From an uncultured Eubacteriales bacterium (GTDB taxonomy: Bacteria; Bacillota; Clostridia; Christensenellales; Aristaeellaceae): 64,000 nucleotides of DNA. The DNA is taken from positions 60,237-124,236 of the forward strand of contig ONJM01000005.1 in the NCBI GenBank assembly GCA_900318145.1, written 5' to 3'. This document shows, piece by piece, positions 1-8,301 of the stretch. Position 1 is the first letter of the stretch; every line of letters begins with the position of its first letter. Both the position numbers and the translations under genes were made by a program. Below the pieces are notes generated by a model. The model searched no databases, was not told where the DNA came from, and was given only the letters and a program-made list of their open reading frames with translations.

Positions 1-2
1 TC

Positions 3-242
3 ACCGGCTCGGTCGTATACAATGCCGGCGTGAACGAGAAGTACAAGGCGCTGGCGCAGGAGGACATTCTGCCGCATCTGATCCTGCAGGTTGTGGTCAA
101 AGCGGAGAATGTTCATACCGACTGGGCGCAGGCGATTGTCGCTGCCTACCATTCCGATGAGTTCAAGGCATACCTTGAGAAGGAAAACGCCGCGGAAGGC
201 TTCTGGAAAGGCCTGTGGTGGATTCCGGACGAGCTGAAGTAA
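3..242 (+). CDS. metQ: MetQ/NlpA-family substrate-binding lipoprotein, 3' part only
   Basis: Only the last 79 codons are in the window; the reading frame is open from base 3 and ends at TAA 240-242. The residues match the C-terminal lobe of methionine-binding MetQ proteins (a region like VVYNAGVNEKY followed by a long helix HTDWAQAIVAAYHSDEFKAYL). It would bind methionine or a related amino acid outside the membrane and deliver it to the MetN-MetI importer encoded downstream. The next gene, 42 bp away, is a second and rearranged MetQ. The signal peptide and lipobox lie outside the window, so whether this copy is complete cannot be judged. Confidence 0.8.
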   Translation, partial: TGSVVYNAGVNEKYKALAQEDILPHLILQVVVKAENVHTDWAQAIVAAYHSDEFKAYLEKENAAEGFWKGLWWIPDELK

Positions 243-284
243 TCCGGCCCGGACCAAAGCGATCAACAAAGGAGGATAAAGAAA

Positions 285-1196
285 ATGAATAAATCTGTGA
301 AAAGGATCCTTTCGATTACTGCGGCACTGCTGCTGACCGTTCTGACTGCCGCCGCTTCTGCCGAAACGCTGCAGATCGGCATTCCGGATGACGGCACAAA
401 TCTGTCCAGAGGCATTAAGCTGCTGGAGACGGCCGGGCTGATTACCGTGAATCCCGAAGCGGGTTATACCCCTGAACTGGCGGACATCACCGGATATCTG
501 TATGACGTGGAGGTGGTTCCGGTACAGGCCAATACGCTGCCTTCCACCCTCGGGGATTTCGGAGCTTCCGCGATCAACGGCACCTATGCCATTCCGAATA
601 ACCTGATTCCTTCCCGGGACGGCCTGATCATTGAGAAACAGAGTGAAAGCGGAGACAACCCCTATGTGAATATTATCGTCGCCCGGACGGCGGATGCCGG
701 AAACGAAACCTACCGGAAGGTCGTGGCTGCCTACCAGACGCAGCTGGTTGCGGAGTTTCTGCTGGTGAATTATGAAGAAGCCTTCTTCCCGGCCTTCGCG
801 TACAGCAATGAAATCAGCCTGACCCCGGAAGAAGCGAAGGAGATCGTTGCCTATACTTCCGACAGGGAAGGAAAGGCCGTTGTAACGGTCGGCGTATGCG
901 GCGCGAACAACGATCAGTGGAAGGCGGTCCAGAAGGTACTGGACGATGAGAACGCGGGCATCTATATTGAACTTGTGGAATTTGATGCCTACAATCTGCC
1001 CAATGAGGCGCTGAACTCCGGTGAAATTGACCTGAACGCGTTTCAGCACAAGGCATATCTGAACAACGACGCGACGGTCAACGGCTATGACCTGACGGTC
1101 ATCGGCGATACACTGATTGCCCCGCTGACGCTGTATTCCGAAAAGTTTGACTCCCTGGACGCGCTGAAGGAAGCGGCGGGAGAAAAAGCGCAGTAA
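285..1196 (+). CDS. MetQ/NlpA-family binding protein with circularly permuted lobes
   Basis: This 303-residue secreted protein has a signal peptide (residues 1-26, ending AASA) without a lipobox cysteine. Its order of MetQ motifs is reversed. Residues 28-171 match the second half of a normal MetQ (PDDGTNLSRG at 34-43, INGTYA at 97-102, PYVNIIVAR at 126-134), and residues 198-298 match the first half (NEALNSGEIDLNAFQHKAYL at 240-259, then LYSEKFDSLDALKEAAG). A linker at 172-197 joins the old C-terminus to the old N-terminus. The new ends fall exactly at the loop that normally joins SLDEL to the IPNDPTN-like segment. Start: GGAGG lies 10 bases before ATG 285. It lies between a metQ end and metN, so it probably feeds the same importer. 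The permutation is read from motif order; function is inferred. Confidence 0.85.
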   Translation: MNKSVKRILSITAALLLTVLTAAASAETLQIGIPDDGTNLSRGIKLLETAGLITVNPEAGYTPELADITGYLYDVEVVPVQANTLPSTLGDFGASAINGTYAIPNNLIPSRDGLIIEKQSESGDNPYVNIIVARTADAGNETYRKVVAAYQTQLVAEFLLVNYEEAFFPAFAYSNEISLTPEEAKEIVAYTSDREGKAVVTVGVCGANNDQWKAVQKVLDDENAGIYIELVEFDAYNLPNEALNSGEIDLNAFQHKAYLNNDATVNGYDLTVIGDTLIAPLTLYSEKFDSLDALKEAAGEKAQ

Positions 1197-1229
1197 TCCG
1201 TAAGCCGGCAGACAGGAGAGGAGCGCACC

Positions 1230-2342
1230 ATGATTGAGATTCGGGAGCTGAATAAGACTTTTCGCCTCAAAACCGGGGATGTGGAAGCTGTCCGGGATGT
1301 ATCCCTGACAATCGGCGACGGTGTGATTTACGGGGTGATCGGATCCTCAGGCGCCGGGAAATCGACCCTGGTGCGCTGCCTCAATCTGCTGGAAATACCG
1401 GATTCAGGAACAATTATCCTGGACGGCGTCGGAGAAATTGTCCTGAAAAACGGGAAACCGTATCTGAACGGAAAGGAAATGACGTCCCGGCAGCAGAATG
1501 ACATGCGCCGGGGCATTGGCATGATCTTCCAGCATTTTAACCTGCTGGACCGCTGCACGGTATTCGAAAACGTCGCGTATCCGCTGATGCATACCGGACG
1601 GAGCCGGAAGCAGATTGAAGAGCGGGTGCGCGAGCTGCTGAAGCTGGTCGCCCTGGAGGATAAGATTGACGGGTATCCGTCCCAGCTGTCCGGAGGGCAG
1701 AAGCAGCGCGTGGCCATTGCCCGGGCGCTGGCTGCGGAACCCCGGATCCTGCTGTCGGACGAGGCAACCAGCGCGCTGGATCCGGAAGCGACTGAAGCGA
1801 TTCTGTCCCTGCTGCAGGAGGTTAACAGGAAGCTGGGGGTTACGGTTGTGCTGATAACGCATGAAATGGCGGTGATCAAGAGCATTGCCGACCGGGTGGC
1901 TGTAATGGAGGACGGCCGGGTTGTGGAAGAAGGATCCGTATATGAGATTTTTGCGGATCCGCAGGAGAAGATTACCCGGAAGTTTGTTGCCTCTTCCTCG
2001 CTGCTCGGCAAACTGGACAGGTTGCTGGAGGAGGATGCGGAACTGGTTCGGGTGCGGCCGGGGGAGATGCTGGTCCGTCTGATGTTCCAGAAGGACTGCG
2101 TCGGAGAGCATCTGCTGACGACGGCTGCCAGGAGATACGGCTTCGACCTGAACATTATCCTGGCAAACTCGGAATACCTTCACGGGAGCCCTATCGGAGG
2201 GATGGCCGGGATTATCAGCGGAGACCGGGAAAAAATTGAAATGGGACTGGCGTTCCTGCGGGAAAACCATGTCAGCGCGGAGGTGATCAGTGATGGAAGA
2301 GCTGATGAGGCAGATCACGCCGAATCTTTACCTGTATCGTGA
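1230..2342 (+). CDS. metN: Methionine ABC importer ATPase MetN
   Basis: The 370-residue protein is the cytoplasmic ATPase of the D/L-methionine importer. It has Walker A GSSGAGKST near residue 37, the signature LSGGQKQR near 153, Walker B ILLSDEATSALD near 174 and the switch histidine in ITHEM near 210. Residues from about 270 to 355 form the NIL ligand-sensing domain found at the end of MetN, which mediates feedback inhibition by methionine in characterised homologues. A short insertion near residue 70 (DGVGEIVLKNGKPYLNG) lengthens the region after the D-loop. It follows the permuted metQ by 33 bp and overlaps metI by 50 bp, so the genes are co-transcribed and probably translationally coupled. 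Confidence 0.95.
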   Translation: MIEIRELNKTFRLKTGDVEAVRDVSLTIGDGVIYGVIGSSGAGKSTLVRCLNLLEIPDSGTIILDGVGEIVLKNGKPYLNGKEMTSRQQNDMRRGIGMIFQHFNLLDRCTVFENVAYPLMHTGRSRKQIEERVRELLKLVALEDKIDGYPSQLSGGQKQRVAIARALAAEPRILLSDEATSALDPEATEAILSLLQEVNRKLGVTVVLITHEMAVIKSIADRVAVMEDGRVVEEGSVYEIFADPQEKITRKFVASSSLLGKLDRLLEEDAELVRVRPGEMLVRLMFQKDCVGEHLLTTAARRYGFDLNIILANSEYLHGSPIGGMAGIISGDREKIEMGLAFLRENHVSAEVISDGRADEADHAESLPVS

Positions 2343-3024
2343 CAAGTTTTACAAGAGCTGCCTTGCAACGGCGGAGATGTTCTGGAAGGCCGGCCTGATT
2401 GCCGGGTTGATCGGCCTGATGCTGGGGATCCTGCTGGTCATCACGAAAAAAGACGGAATAGCTCCAAAGCCGCTGGTATACCAGGCGACGAACCTGGTTA
2501 TCAACATATTCCGCTCCGTTCCGTTCATAATCCTGCTGATTTTCCTGATCCCCCTGACACGGGCGGTCGTCGGAACGGCAATCAATGTGAAAGGCGCTAT
2601 CCTGCCGCTGGTGTTCGGAACGGTACCTTTTTACAGCCGGCAGGTGGAGGTGGCGCTTTCCGGCGTCGATCCGGGAAAAGTGGAAGCTGCGCGAAGCATG
2701 GGCAGCGGCACGGCAGGACTGATCTTCCGTGTGTATCTCCGGGAAGCGGTGCCGGATCTGCTCCGTGTAACGACGGTGACCGCCATCAGCCTGATCGGAC
2801 TGACCACCATGGCCGGCGCGGTCGGGGCAGGCGGCATCGGATCTTTTGCGATCAATTACGGGCAGAATCAGAACCATCCGGACATTGTGAATGTGTGCGT
2901 GATTGTCCTGCTGATCGTTACTTTCATTCTGCAGAGTCTGGGAAACGGTCTTTCCCGGAGAACCACAAACCGCGGGCTGCTGAACCGCAGTCATCGCGCG
3001 AAGGAGAAGGAAGGGACTGTATGA
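2293..3024 (+). CDS. metI: Methionine ABC importer permease MetI
   Basis: This is the membrane subunit of the importer, about 243 residues with five hydrophobic segments and the EAA-loop sequence (EAARSMGSGTAGLIFRVYLR) that docks on MetN. ATG 2293 is preferred because GGAGG ends nine bases upstream inside metN; GTG 2290 directly before it is an alternative. The stop overlaps the start of the M20 gene as ATGA (3021-3024), which indicates translational coupling. Substrate is inferred from family and neighbours; MetI-type permeases can also carry other sulfur-containing amino acids or small peptides. Confidence 0.93.
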   Translation: MEELMRQITPNLYLYRDKFYKSCLATAEMFWKAGLIAGLIGLMLGILLVITKKDGIAPKPLVYQATNLVINIFRSVPFIILLIFLIPLTRAVVGTAINVKGAILPLVFGTVPFYSRQVEVALSGVDPGKVEAARSMGSGTAGLIFRVYLREAVPDLLRVTTVTAISLIGLTTMAGAVGAGGIGSFAINYGQNQNHPDIVNVCVIVLLIVTFILQSLGNGLSRRTTNRGLLNRSHRAKEKEGTV

Positions 3025-4226
3025 CACTTCAGGAAAAGATTCTGGATTACGCGGAAAAACAGTATCCCGCCTACCGGCAGATTGCGCTGGATATCCATGC
3101 GAATCCGGAGACAAGCAATCATGAATATTTCGCCTGCAGGACGCTGTCGGAGCAGCTGAAGGCGGAAGGGTTTGACGTCATGGTGGATGTCGCCGGCCAT
3201 CCGACAGGTTTTACGGGCGTATACAGGGCGAAGAAGCCGGGACCCGTACTGGTGTTCCTGGCGGAATTTGACGCGCTGCCCGGACTGGGACATGGCTGCG
3301 GCCATAACCTTTTCGGTCCGACATCCGTGCTGGCCGGCGCTTCCCTGAAGCAGGTGATTGAGGAGACCGGCGGAGAGATCCGCGTCTACGGCACCCCGGG
3401 GGAGGAAGGCGGAGAAAACGGCAGCGCGAAGGGAAGCTTTGTCCGGGAAGGATTTTTCCGGGATGTGGACGCCGCGCTGTGTGTGCATCCGGGATCAGAC
3501 CGTCATGAGCTGACCCACGCGGAAATTGCCTGCGCGCCGATCCGGATCGAGTTCAGGGGGAAAGCCTCTCACGCATCCTCAGCTCCTCACGAGGGCATTA
3601 ACGCGCTGGACGCGCTGGTGCTTGTCTTCAATGCCATCGGACTGCTGCGCCAGCAGCTGCCCCGGGACGTGCGGATTCACGGGATTGTAACCCGCGGTGG
3701 CGACGCGCCGAATATTATTCCGGATTATACCGAAGGGCGGTTTTATGTGCGCGCGGCAACGGTAAGCCGGATGATGGACGTGATTGAAAAGCTGAAGAAA
3801 ATTACGGAGGGCGCGGCGCTCCAGACCGGCTGTGAAGGCCTGCTGGAGCCTACGCAGCGCAACCTGATCCACAATGTGGTTCCGACACCGTCCTTTGACG
3901 AGGTCTACCTGAAGAACCTGCTTTCCCTGGGGGAAACCTACGAACCGCTGAACGTACCGCTGGGATCCTCCGATGTGGGCAATGTTTCCCAGGTGATTCC
4001 GACGATCCAGCCGATGATCCGGATCAGTGACGTTCCGGTAGCCGGGCACAGCACAGAAAAGCGGGAAGCCTGCAGGGCCGAAACCGGCCTGCGCTCTGTT
4101 GCGCTGGGAGCAAAGGTGCTGGCGTTGACCGCCCTGGACCTGCTCCGGTCACCGGAGCTGCTGAAAAAGATCCGGGAGGACCATGCCCGGGCTGTCGCGG
4201 AACAGGACAGAACGGCGGGCGTGTAG
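3021..4226 (+). CDS. M20-family amidohydrolase (aminoacylase/AbgB-PM20D2-like)
   Basis: The 401-residue cytoplasmic protein has the two-domain plan of M20 metallopeptidases: a catalytic domain with GHGCGHN and GTPGEEGGENG metal-site motifs, and an inserted dimerisation domain beginning near HAEIACAPIRIEFRGKASHA. Closest in style are the amidohydrolases that cleave N-acyl or small dipeptide bonds. It overlaps metI by four bases, so it is probably made with the importer and may release methionine or cysteine from an imported acylated or dipeptide form. That substrate is inference. ATG 3021 is chosen over an upstream in-frame ATG at 2895 because the extra 42 residues lie inside metI and do not look like M20. 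Confidence 0.88.
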   Translation: MTLQEKILDYAEKQYPAYRQIALDIHANPETSNHEYFACRTLSEQLKAEGFDVMVDVAGHPTGFTGVYRAKKPGPVLVFLAEFDALPGLGHGCGHNLFGPTSVLAGASLKQVIEETGGEIRVYGTPGEEGGENGSAKGSFVREGFFRDVDAALCVHPGSDRHELTHAEIACAPIRIEFRGKASHASSAPHEGINALDALVLVFNAIGLLRQQLPRDVRIHGIVTRGGDAPNIIPDYTEGRFYVRAATVSRMMDVIEKLKKITEGAALQTGCEGLLEPTQRNLIHNVVPTPSFDEVYLKNLLSLGETYEPLNVPLGSSDVGNVSQVIPTIQPMIRISDVPVAGHSTEKREACRAETGLRSVALGAKVLALTALDLLRSPELLKKIREDHARAVAEQDRTAGV

Positions 4227-4257
4227 GCGGAAGGGCAAGAGAAAGGCGGTATCGCTC

Positions 4258-4698
4258 ATGAAGTTTTCCACCAGAGTTGAATACGGGATGATTGCGCTGA
4301 CCGATATTGCGCTTCATTCCGAGAGCGGGTCCAGTGTTTCGGCGCCGGATATCGCAGAACGGCAGGGAATATCGCAGAAGTACCTGGAGCAGATCATGAC
4401 GCATCTGAAGCAGGCAGGGATTATCCGTGCCCAGAAAGGACTGCGGGGCGGATATACGCTGGCCCGGCCGGCGGACAGGATCCGGATGTCTGAGATCCTG
4501 AATGCCCTGGACAACAGCATCCTGGAGGAAACGGAATCCCGCGGGGACAGCGGGAGCCTGCGGGACGCGGTGAATGTCTGTCTGTGGCAGAAGATGAACC
4601 GGTCCATGATTGACTTCGCCGAAAACAAAACGTTCTCCGAATTCCTGGCGGAATGCAGGGAACAGCTGTCGGATGAATGGGATTTTTATGTAATCTGA
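4258..4698 (+). CDS. Rrf2-family transcriptional regulator, CymR-like
   Basis: The 146-residue protein starts with the canonical Rrf2 beginning (MKFSTRVEYGMIALTDIA) and has a winged helix with the recognition region QKYLEQIMTHLKQAGI and wing KGLRGGYTLARP. It lacks the three-cysteine cluster that binds Fe-S in IscR or NsrR (only two scattered cysteines), so it resembles the cluster-free CymR/Rrf2 type that controls sulfur amino acid metabolism. It is the last gene after the methionine importer and M20 gene, 31 bp downstream, which supports a role in sulfur-responsive control of this operon. ATG 4258 fits the family start; the in-frame ATG at 4183 lies inside the M20 gene. Confidence 0.88.
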   Translation: MKFSTRVEYGMIALTDIALHSESGSSVSAPDIAERQGISQKYLEQIMTHLKQAGIIRAQKGLRGGYTLARPADRIRMSEILNALDNSILEETESRGDSGSLRDAVNVCLWQKMNRSMIDFAENKTFSEFLAECREQLSDEWDFYVI

Positions 4699-4823
4699 CC
4701 GTCTTTGACAGAAGCCTGCGCACGACAGAAAAAACAGAAATCACCCCGGAGGAGCCGGCAGATCCGGCGGAGGGAATCTGCCCCGCGGCTGATATACGGG
4801 ATGAAATCTTTATGCTGAACGGA

Positions 4824-4853
4824 ACAAGGGGCAGGAGATTTCCTGCCCCTTGT
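4824..4853. terminator. Perfect 13-bp hairpin between convergent genes
   Basis: Arms 4824-4836 and 4841-4853 pair perfectly around a four-base loop and are GC-rich. It lies between the ends of the Rrf2 gene (+) and the DUF4342-like gene (-), where a bidirectional terminator is expected. There is no clear T-tract on either side, so termination efficiency is uncertain. Confidence 0.55.
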
Positions 4854-4883
4854 CCGTACCCTGTTAGACCGGATTATAACCGT

Positions 4884-5312
4884 TTATGCTTTATCAGAGT
4901 CATCGGAGTTTACATGAATGGTGGGGATGCCGTCCTCCCCGATGTCCTGATCAGCCGGATCGTCCGCGTTTTCTTCTCCTTCGGGACATCCTTCCGGATC
5001 ATCCGCGGAGAGATCATCCCAGGCTTTCTCAAATTCTTTCCTGACTGTCTTCGCGGCGGCAGCAGCGGTATCCGCGACCGTGCCGGCCGCTTCCTTCACG
5101 GCTTTTCCGATATCAATTTCCCTGCCGTCTTCATTTTCCAGATGAATATTGCATCCCAGAAGCGGCGCGGCAATCATGCCGGCAATGCTCAGCTTCGGCG
5201 CGATGAGCAGACCGGGCAGGGCAAAAATTCCGGGCACATTCACGATTTCCCTGCCATCCCGTTCAACCTTTACACGATATCCGGTCAGTTCTTCAAAAAA
5301 ATTCTTTGCCAT
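4884..5312 (-). CDS. DUF4342-like small protein
   Basis: About 142 residues. The N-terminal half resembles DUF4342: a short helix, then ERDGREIVNVPGIFALPGLL with a hydrophobic stretch through IAAPLLGCNIHLEN. An Ala-rich helix and a very acidic tail (DDPEGCPEGEENADDPADQD) follow. Start at 5312 (MAKNFF) is chosen because GGGAGG sits eight bases upstream on the - strand; an earlier ATG at 5339 would place that site inside the gene. It stands alone, divergent from the GntP permease gene. Function is unknown; a membrane- or envelope-associated role is only a guess from the hydrophobic segment. Confidence 0.7.
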   Translation of the reverse strand: MAKNFFEELTGYRVKVERDGREIVNVPGIFALPGLLIAPKLSIAGMIAAPLLGCNIHLENEDGREIDIGKAVKEAAGTVADTAAAAAKTVRKEFEKAWDDLSADDPEGCPEGEENADDPADQDIGEDGIPTIHVNSDDSDKA

Positions 5313-5460
5313 GTTTTTTTCCTCCCATTGTTTTTTCATTTCCGGCCATTCCCTGACCGCGATTCCATGATAATATCAGGGAAGGTCAGAATACAGGGCA
5401 TTCTGGGAGAAATATGAATGGTTATTTTTCTTTTCCCTTTTCTTTCAACGCTGAAACCGG

Positions 5461-5488
5461 TTGACGGTATGAAAAATCGTGGTAAAAT
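5461..5488 (+). promoter_or_regulatory. Sigma-A-type promoter for the GntP permease gene
   Basis: TTGACG at 5461-5466 and TAAAAT at 5483-5488 are separated by 16 bp, 52 bp before the permease start. It fits the housekeeping consensus with a slightly short spacer. Confidence 0.6.
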
Positions 5489-5539
5489 GAGGAAAAGAAC
5501 GGCATGGATGCCGGACAAACTGAATAGGAGGGGTTTCTT

Positions 5540-6898
5540 ATGACAGGGGTACCGCTCATTATAGCCTTTGTGGTGGCTATCGTTGCAATGATCCTGCTGA
5601 TCTCCAAACTGAAGGTTCATCCTTTCCTGGCGATTATGGGGATCTCCCTGCTGCTGGCGATTGCGGCCGGAATACCGCTGACGCAGATTCCGGGAGTCAT
5701 CGGCGCAGGTTTCTCGGGGACCTTCACTTCAATCGGTATCGTGATTATCCTGGGCGCGTTTATCGGCAGCGTTCTGGAGAAGACAGGCGCGGCGCTGAAA
5801 CTGGCGGACATGGTGATCCGGCTAGTCGGTGAGAAGAATCCCCAGCTGGCCATCGAACTGATGGGCTGGGTGGTTTCCATTCCTGTCTTCTGCGACAGCG
5901 GATTTGTCATCCTGAACCCGATCCGCAAGGCCCTGGTAAAGCGCACCGGCGTTTCCTCCGTGGCGATGACGGTCTGCCTTTCCTGCGGCCTGTATATTTC
6001 CCATGTATTTATTCCTCCGACCCCCGGCCCGATTGCCGCAGCGCAGACGCTGGGCGCGGGCGACTATCTGCTGCTGGTTATCGGTATCGGCCTGCTGTGC
6101 TCCATCTTCCCGCTGATCGCCGGCCTGATCTACGCAAAGTTCATCGGTAAGAAGATCAAGAGCGCGGATGAAATAAGCGGCAAAGGAGAAGTCGTCAAGA
6201 CCTATGAAGAACTGAAAGCGGAATTCGGCAAGCTGCCGGGCGGCTGGAACGCCATTGCGCCGCTGATTGTTCCGATCCTGCTGATGGGCCTGAGTTCTGT
6301 TTCCAGCATGGCCGGATGGACCGGATGGATTGCGGACGGGCTGACATTCCTGGGAACGCCCATCATGGCGCTTGCGGTTGGTACGATCCTGGCTATTATC
6401 CAGCTGCACACCTCCGGGAAACAGGGCGAGTTCTACAACCTGACCAACGACACACTGAAGACAGTCGGACCGATCCTGTTTGTAACGGCTGCGGGCGGCG
6501 TGCTCGGCAAGGTTATTTCTTCCTCCGACATGGTGAATTTCATCACACAGCACGCGAGCGCGCTGGAGGCGATCGGTATCTTCTTCCCGTTCCTGCTTGC
6601 CGCGATCCTCAAGAGCGCGCAGGGATCTTCCACCGTCGCGATTACGACAACAGCGGGCATTGTGGCGCCGCTGCTGCCGGTGCTTGGTTTTACCGCACCG
6701 ATTGATATTGCTCTGGTGGTTATGGCCATCGGCGCCGGCGCCATGACGGTCAGCCACGCGAATGACTCCTACTTCTGGGTGGTTACCAACTTCGGCGAGA
6801 TGAAACCGGAAGAGGGTTACAGGACGCAGACGCTGATGACGCTGGTGATCGGTATCGCGGCGATGATCGAAATCTTTATCCTGAGCCTGATTTTCTGA
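5540..6898 (+). CDS. GntP-family permease (gluconate/D-glycerate type)
   Basis: The 452-residue integral membrane protein has the many hydrophobic helices and signature stretches of GntP proton symporters (IGISLLLAIAAGIP region, CDSGFVILNPIRKAL near 115, and HANDSYFWVVTNFGEM near 405). GntP members take up sugar acids. Because the next gene is a glycerate kinase, D-glycerate is the most likely substrate, but gluconate cannot be excluded. Start ATG 5540 has GGAGGGG nine bases upstream. A terminator separates it from the kinase gene, so the two can be expressed at different levels. Confidence 0.9.
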   Translation: MTGVPLIIAFVVAIVAMILLISKLKVHPFLAIMGISLLLAIAAGIPLTQIPGVIGAGFSGTFTSIGIVIILGAFIGSVLEKTGAALKLADMVIRLVGEKNPQLAIELMGWVVSIPVFCDSGFVILNPIRKALVKRTGVSSVAMTVCLSCGLYISHVFIPPTPGPIAAAQTLGAGDYLLLVIGIGLLCSIFPLIAGLIYAKFIGKKIKSADEISGKGEVVKTYEELKAEFGKLPGGWNAIAPLIVPILLMGLSSVSSMAGWTGWIADGLTFLGTPIMALAVGTILAIIQLHTSGKQGEFYNLTNDTLKTVGPILFVTAAGGVLGKVISSSDMVNFITQHASALEAIGIFFPFLLAAILKSAQGSSTVAITTTAGIVAPLLPVLGFTAPIDIALVVMAIGAGAMTVSHANDSYFWVVTNFGEMKPEEGYRTQTLMTLVIGIAAMIEIFILSLIF

Positions 6899-6907
6899 TA
6901 AAAAACC

Positions 6908-6945
6908 GGGCGTACCGTGCGGGAAAAACACGGCACGCCCTTTTT
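6908..6945 (+). terminator. Intrinsic terminator after the GntP permease
   Basis: Arms GGGCGTACCGTG (6908-6919) and CACGGCACGCCC (6929-6940) form a 12-bp stem with one wobble pair, followed by five T (6941-6945). It lies only about 20 bp before the kinase start, so some read-through probably supplies the kinase gene. Confidence 0.8.
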
Positions 6946-6965
6946 GACTGACAGGGGGATCAACG

Positions 6966-8201
6966 ATGAATTCAGCTTTACGGAACGACGCGGACCGGAT
7001 TGTCCGGGACGCGATCACGGCGGTGCAGCCGGACGCGGCAGTCAGCAAGGCGCTGGCCGGAAGGGTGTTTCCGGGAAGGGTACTGCTGGTTGCGGCCGGA
7101 AAAGCCGCGTGGCAGATGGCAAAGGCAGCGTCTGACTGCCTGGGAGACCGGATTGAAAAAGGCGTGGTCGTGACCAAGTACGATCATGTGATGGGACCGA
7201 TTCCCGGCTGCGAATGCTTTGAGGCGGGACATCCCGTGCCGGATGAAAATTCTTTCCGCGGAACGCAGGCGGCGCTGGATCTGGTGTCTGACCTGACGGA
7301 GAAGGATACGGTGCTATTCCTGCTCAGCGGCGGCGGAAGCGCTCTGTTTGAAAAGCCGCTGGTACCCGGAGAAGAACTGCAGGATGTTACGCAGCAGCTG
7401 CTGGCCTGCGGTGCGGACATTGTGGAAATCAACACAATCCGGAAACGGCTGAGCCAGGTGAAGGGCGGACGCTTCGCGCAGATCTGCGCGCCGGCGAAAG
7501 TGATCGCGGTTGTACTGAGCGATATCCTCGGAGACCCGCTGGATATGATTGCTTCCGGACCGGCATGCCCGGACAGCACGACGGCGGCGGACGCTCAGCG
7601 TATTGCGGAGAAATACAGCCTGCGGCTGTCGGAAGAAGCGAAACGCCTGCTGAAAGTGGAAACGCCGAAGGTGCTGGACAACGTGGAAACACAGATCAAC
7701 GGCAGTGTACGCGAACTTTGCGCGGCGGCGGCAAAGACCTGCCGGGAACTGGGATATGAACCGGTACTGCTGACAGATCAGCTGCGCTGCCAGGCGAAAG
7801 AAGCCGGGAGCTTCCTGGCCAGCGTACTGCAGACATACCGGGGATGCGGGAAATCCATGGCCTTTATTGCCGGCGGGGAAACGGTAGTGATCCTGACCGG
7901 CAGGGGAAAAGGCGGACGGAACCAGGAACTGGCGCTGGCAGCCGGCAATGAAATCGGCGGTATGGAGGGCGCGGCTGTATTTTCCTTCGGAAGCGACGGA
8001 ACGGACGGACCGACGGACGCGGCCGGCGGATATACGGACGGAGACACAAAGGGAGCCCTGAAGGAAGCCGGGATCCTGATTGACGATGTTCTGAAGAACA
8101 ACGACGCCTATCACGCGCTTCAGAAGACGGGCGGACTGATTATAACCGGCCCGACGGGCACAAACGTGAACGATGTGGCGGTGGCGCTTCTCCGGGAGTA
8201 A
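6966..8201 (+). CDS. Glycerate 2-kinase, DUF4147/MOFRL family
   Basis: The 411-residue cytoplasmic enzyme has the DUF4147 N-terminal domain (VLLVAAGKAAWQMAKAA near 37, then FLLSGGGSALFEKP near 119, and NTIRKRLSQVKGGR near 154) and the C-terminal MOFRL domain (GGETVVILTGRGKGGRNQEL, ending GPTGTNVNDVAV). This family phosphorylates D-glycerate, usually to 2-phosphoglycerate, which enters lower glycolysis. With the preceding GntP permease it forms a two-gene glycerate uptake and use module. GGGGG lies eight bases before ATG 6966. Product position (2-phospho versus 3-phospho) is inferred from the family. Confidence 0.92.
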   Translation: MNSALRNDADRIVRDAITAVQPDAAVSKALAGRVFPGRVLLVAAGKAAWQMAKAASDCLGDRIEKGVVVTKYDHVMGPIPGCECFEAGHPVPDENSFRGTQAALDLVSDLTEKDTVLFLLSGGGSALFEKPLVPGEELQDVTQQLLACGADIVEINTIRKRLSQVKGGRFAQICAPAKVIAVVLSDILGDPLDMIASGPACPDSTTAADAQRIAEKYSLRLSEEAKRLLKVETPKVLDNVETQINGSVRELCAAAAKTCRELGYEPVLLTDQLRCQAKEAGSFLASVLQTYRGCGKSMAFIAGGETVVILTGRGKGGRNQELALAAGNEIGGMEGAAVFSFGSDGTDGPTDAAGGYTDGDTKGALKEAGILIDDVLKNNDAYHALQKTGGLIITGPTGTNVNDVAVALLRE

Positions 8202-8245
8202 AAACCCGGCGGCGCAGACCGGAATCCGCGGAATTATCCGGATAT

Positions 8246-8301
8246 TGAAAGCCGGGCAGTCAGCATCATCTGCTTTAACTGCCCGGCTTTCAGGTTTTTT
8301 T
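8246..8301 (+). terminator. Intrinsic terminator after glycerate kinase
   Basis: A perfect 15-bp stem (8246-8260 with 8278-8292) with a 17-base loop is followed by seven T at 8295-8301. The T-tract is on the + side only, so it serves the kinase gene; the convergent gene's stop codon lies inside the T-tract. Confidence 0.85.

Noticed and set aside
3-1196. The two MetQ genes as one gene split by a sequencing error
   Set aside because: Each has its own end, and the second has its own ribosome-binding site, start and signal peptide; a simple frameshift cannot give the permuted order.
5822-7177. A 451-codon - strand frame across the GntP and kinase genes
   Set aside because: Antisense to two well-supported genes, crosses the terminator at 6908 and has no start site.
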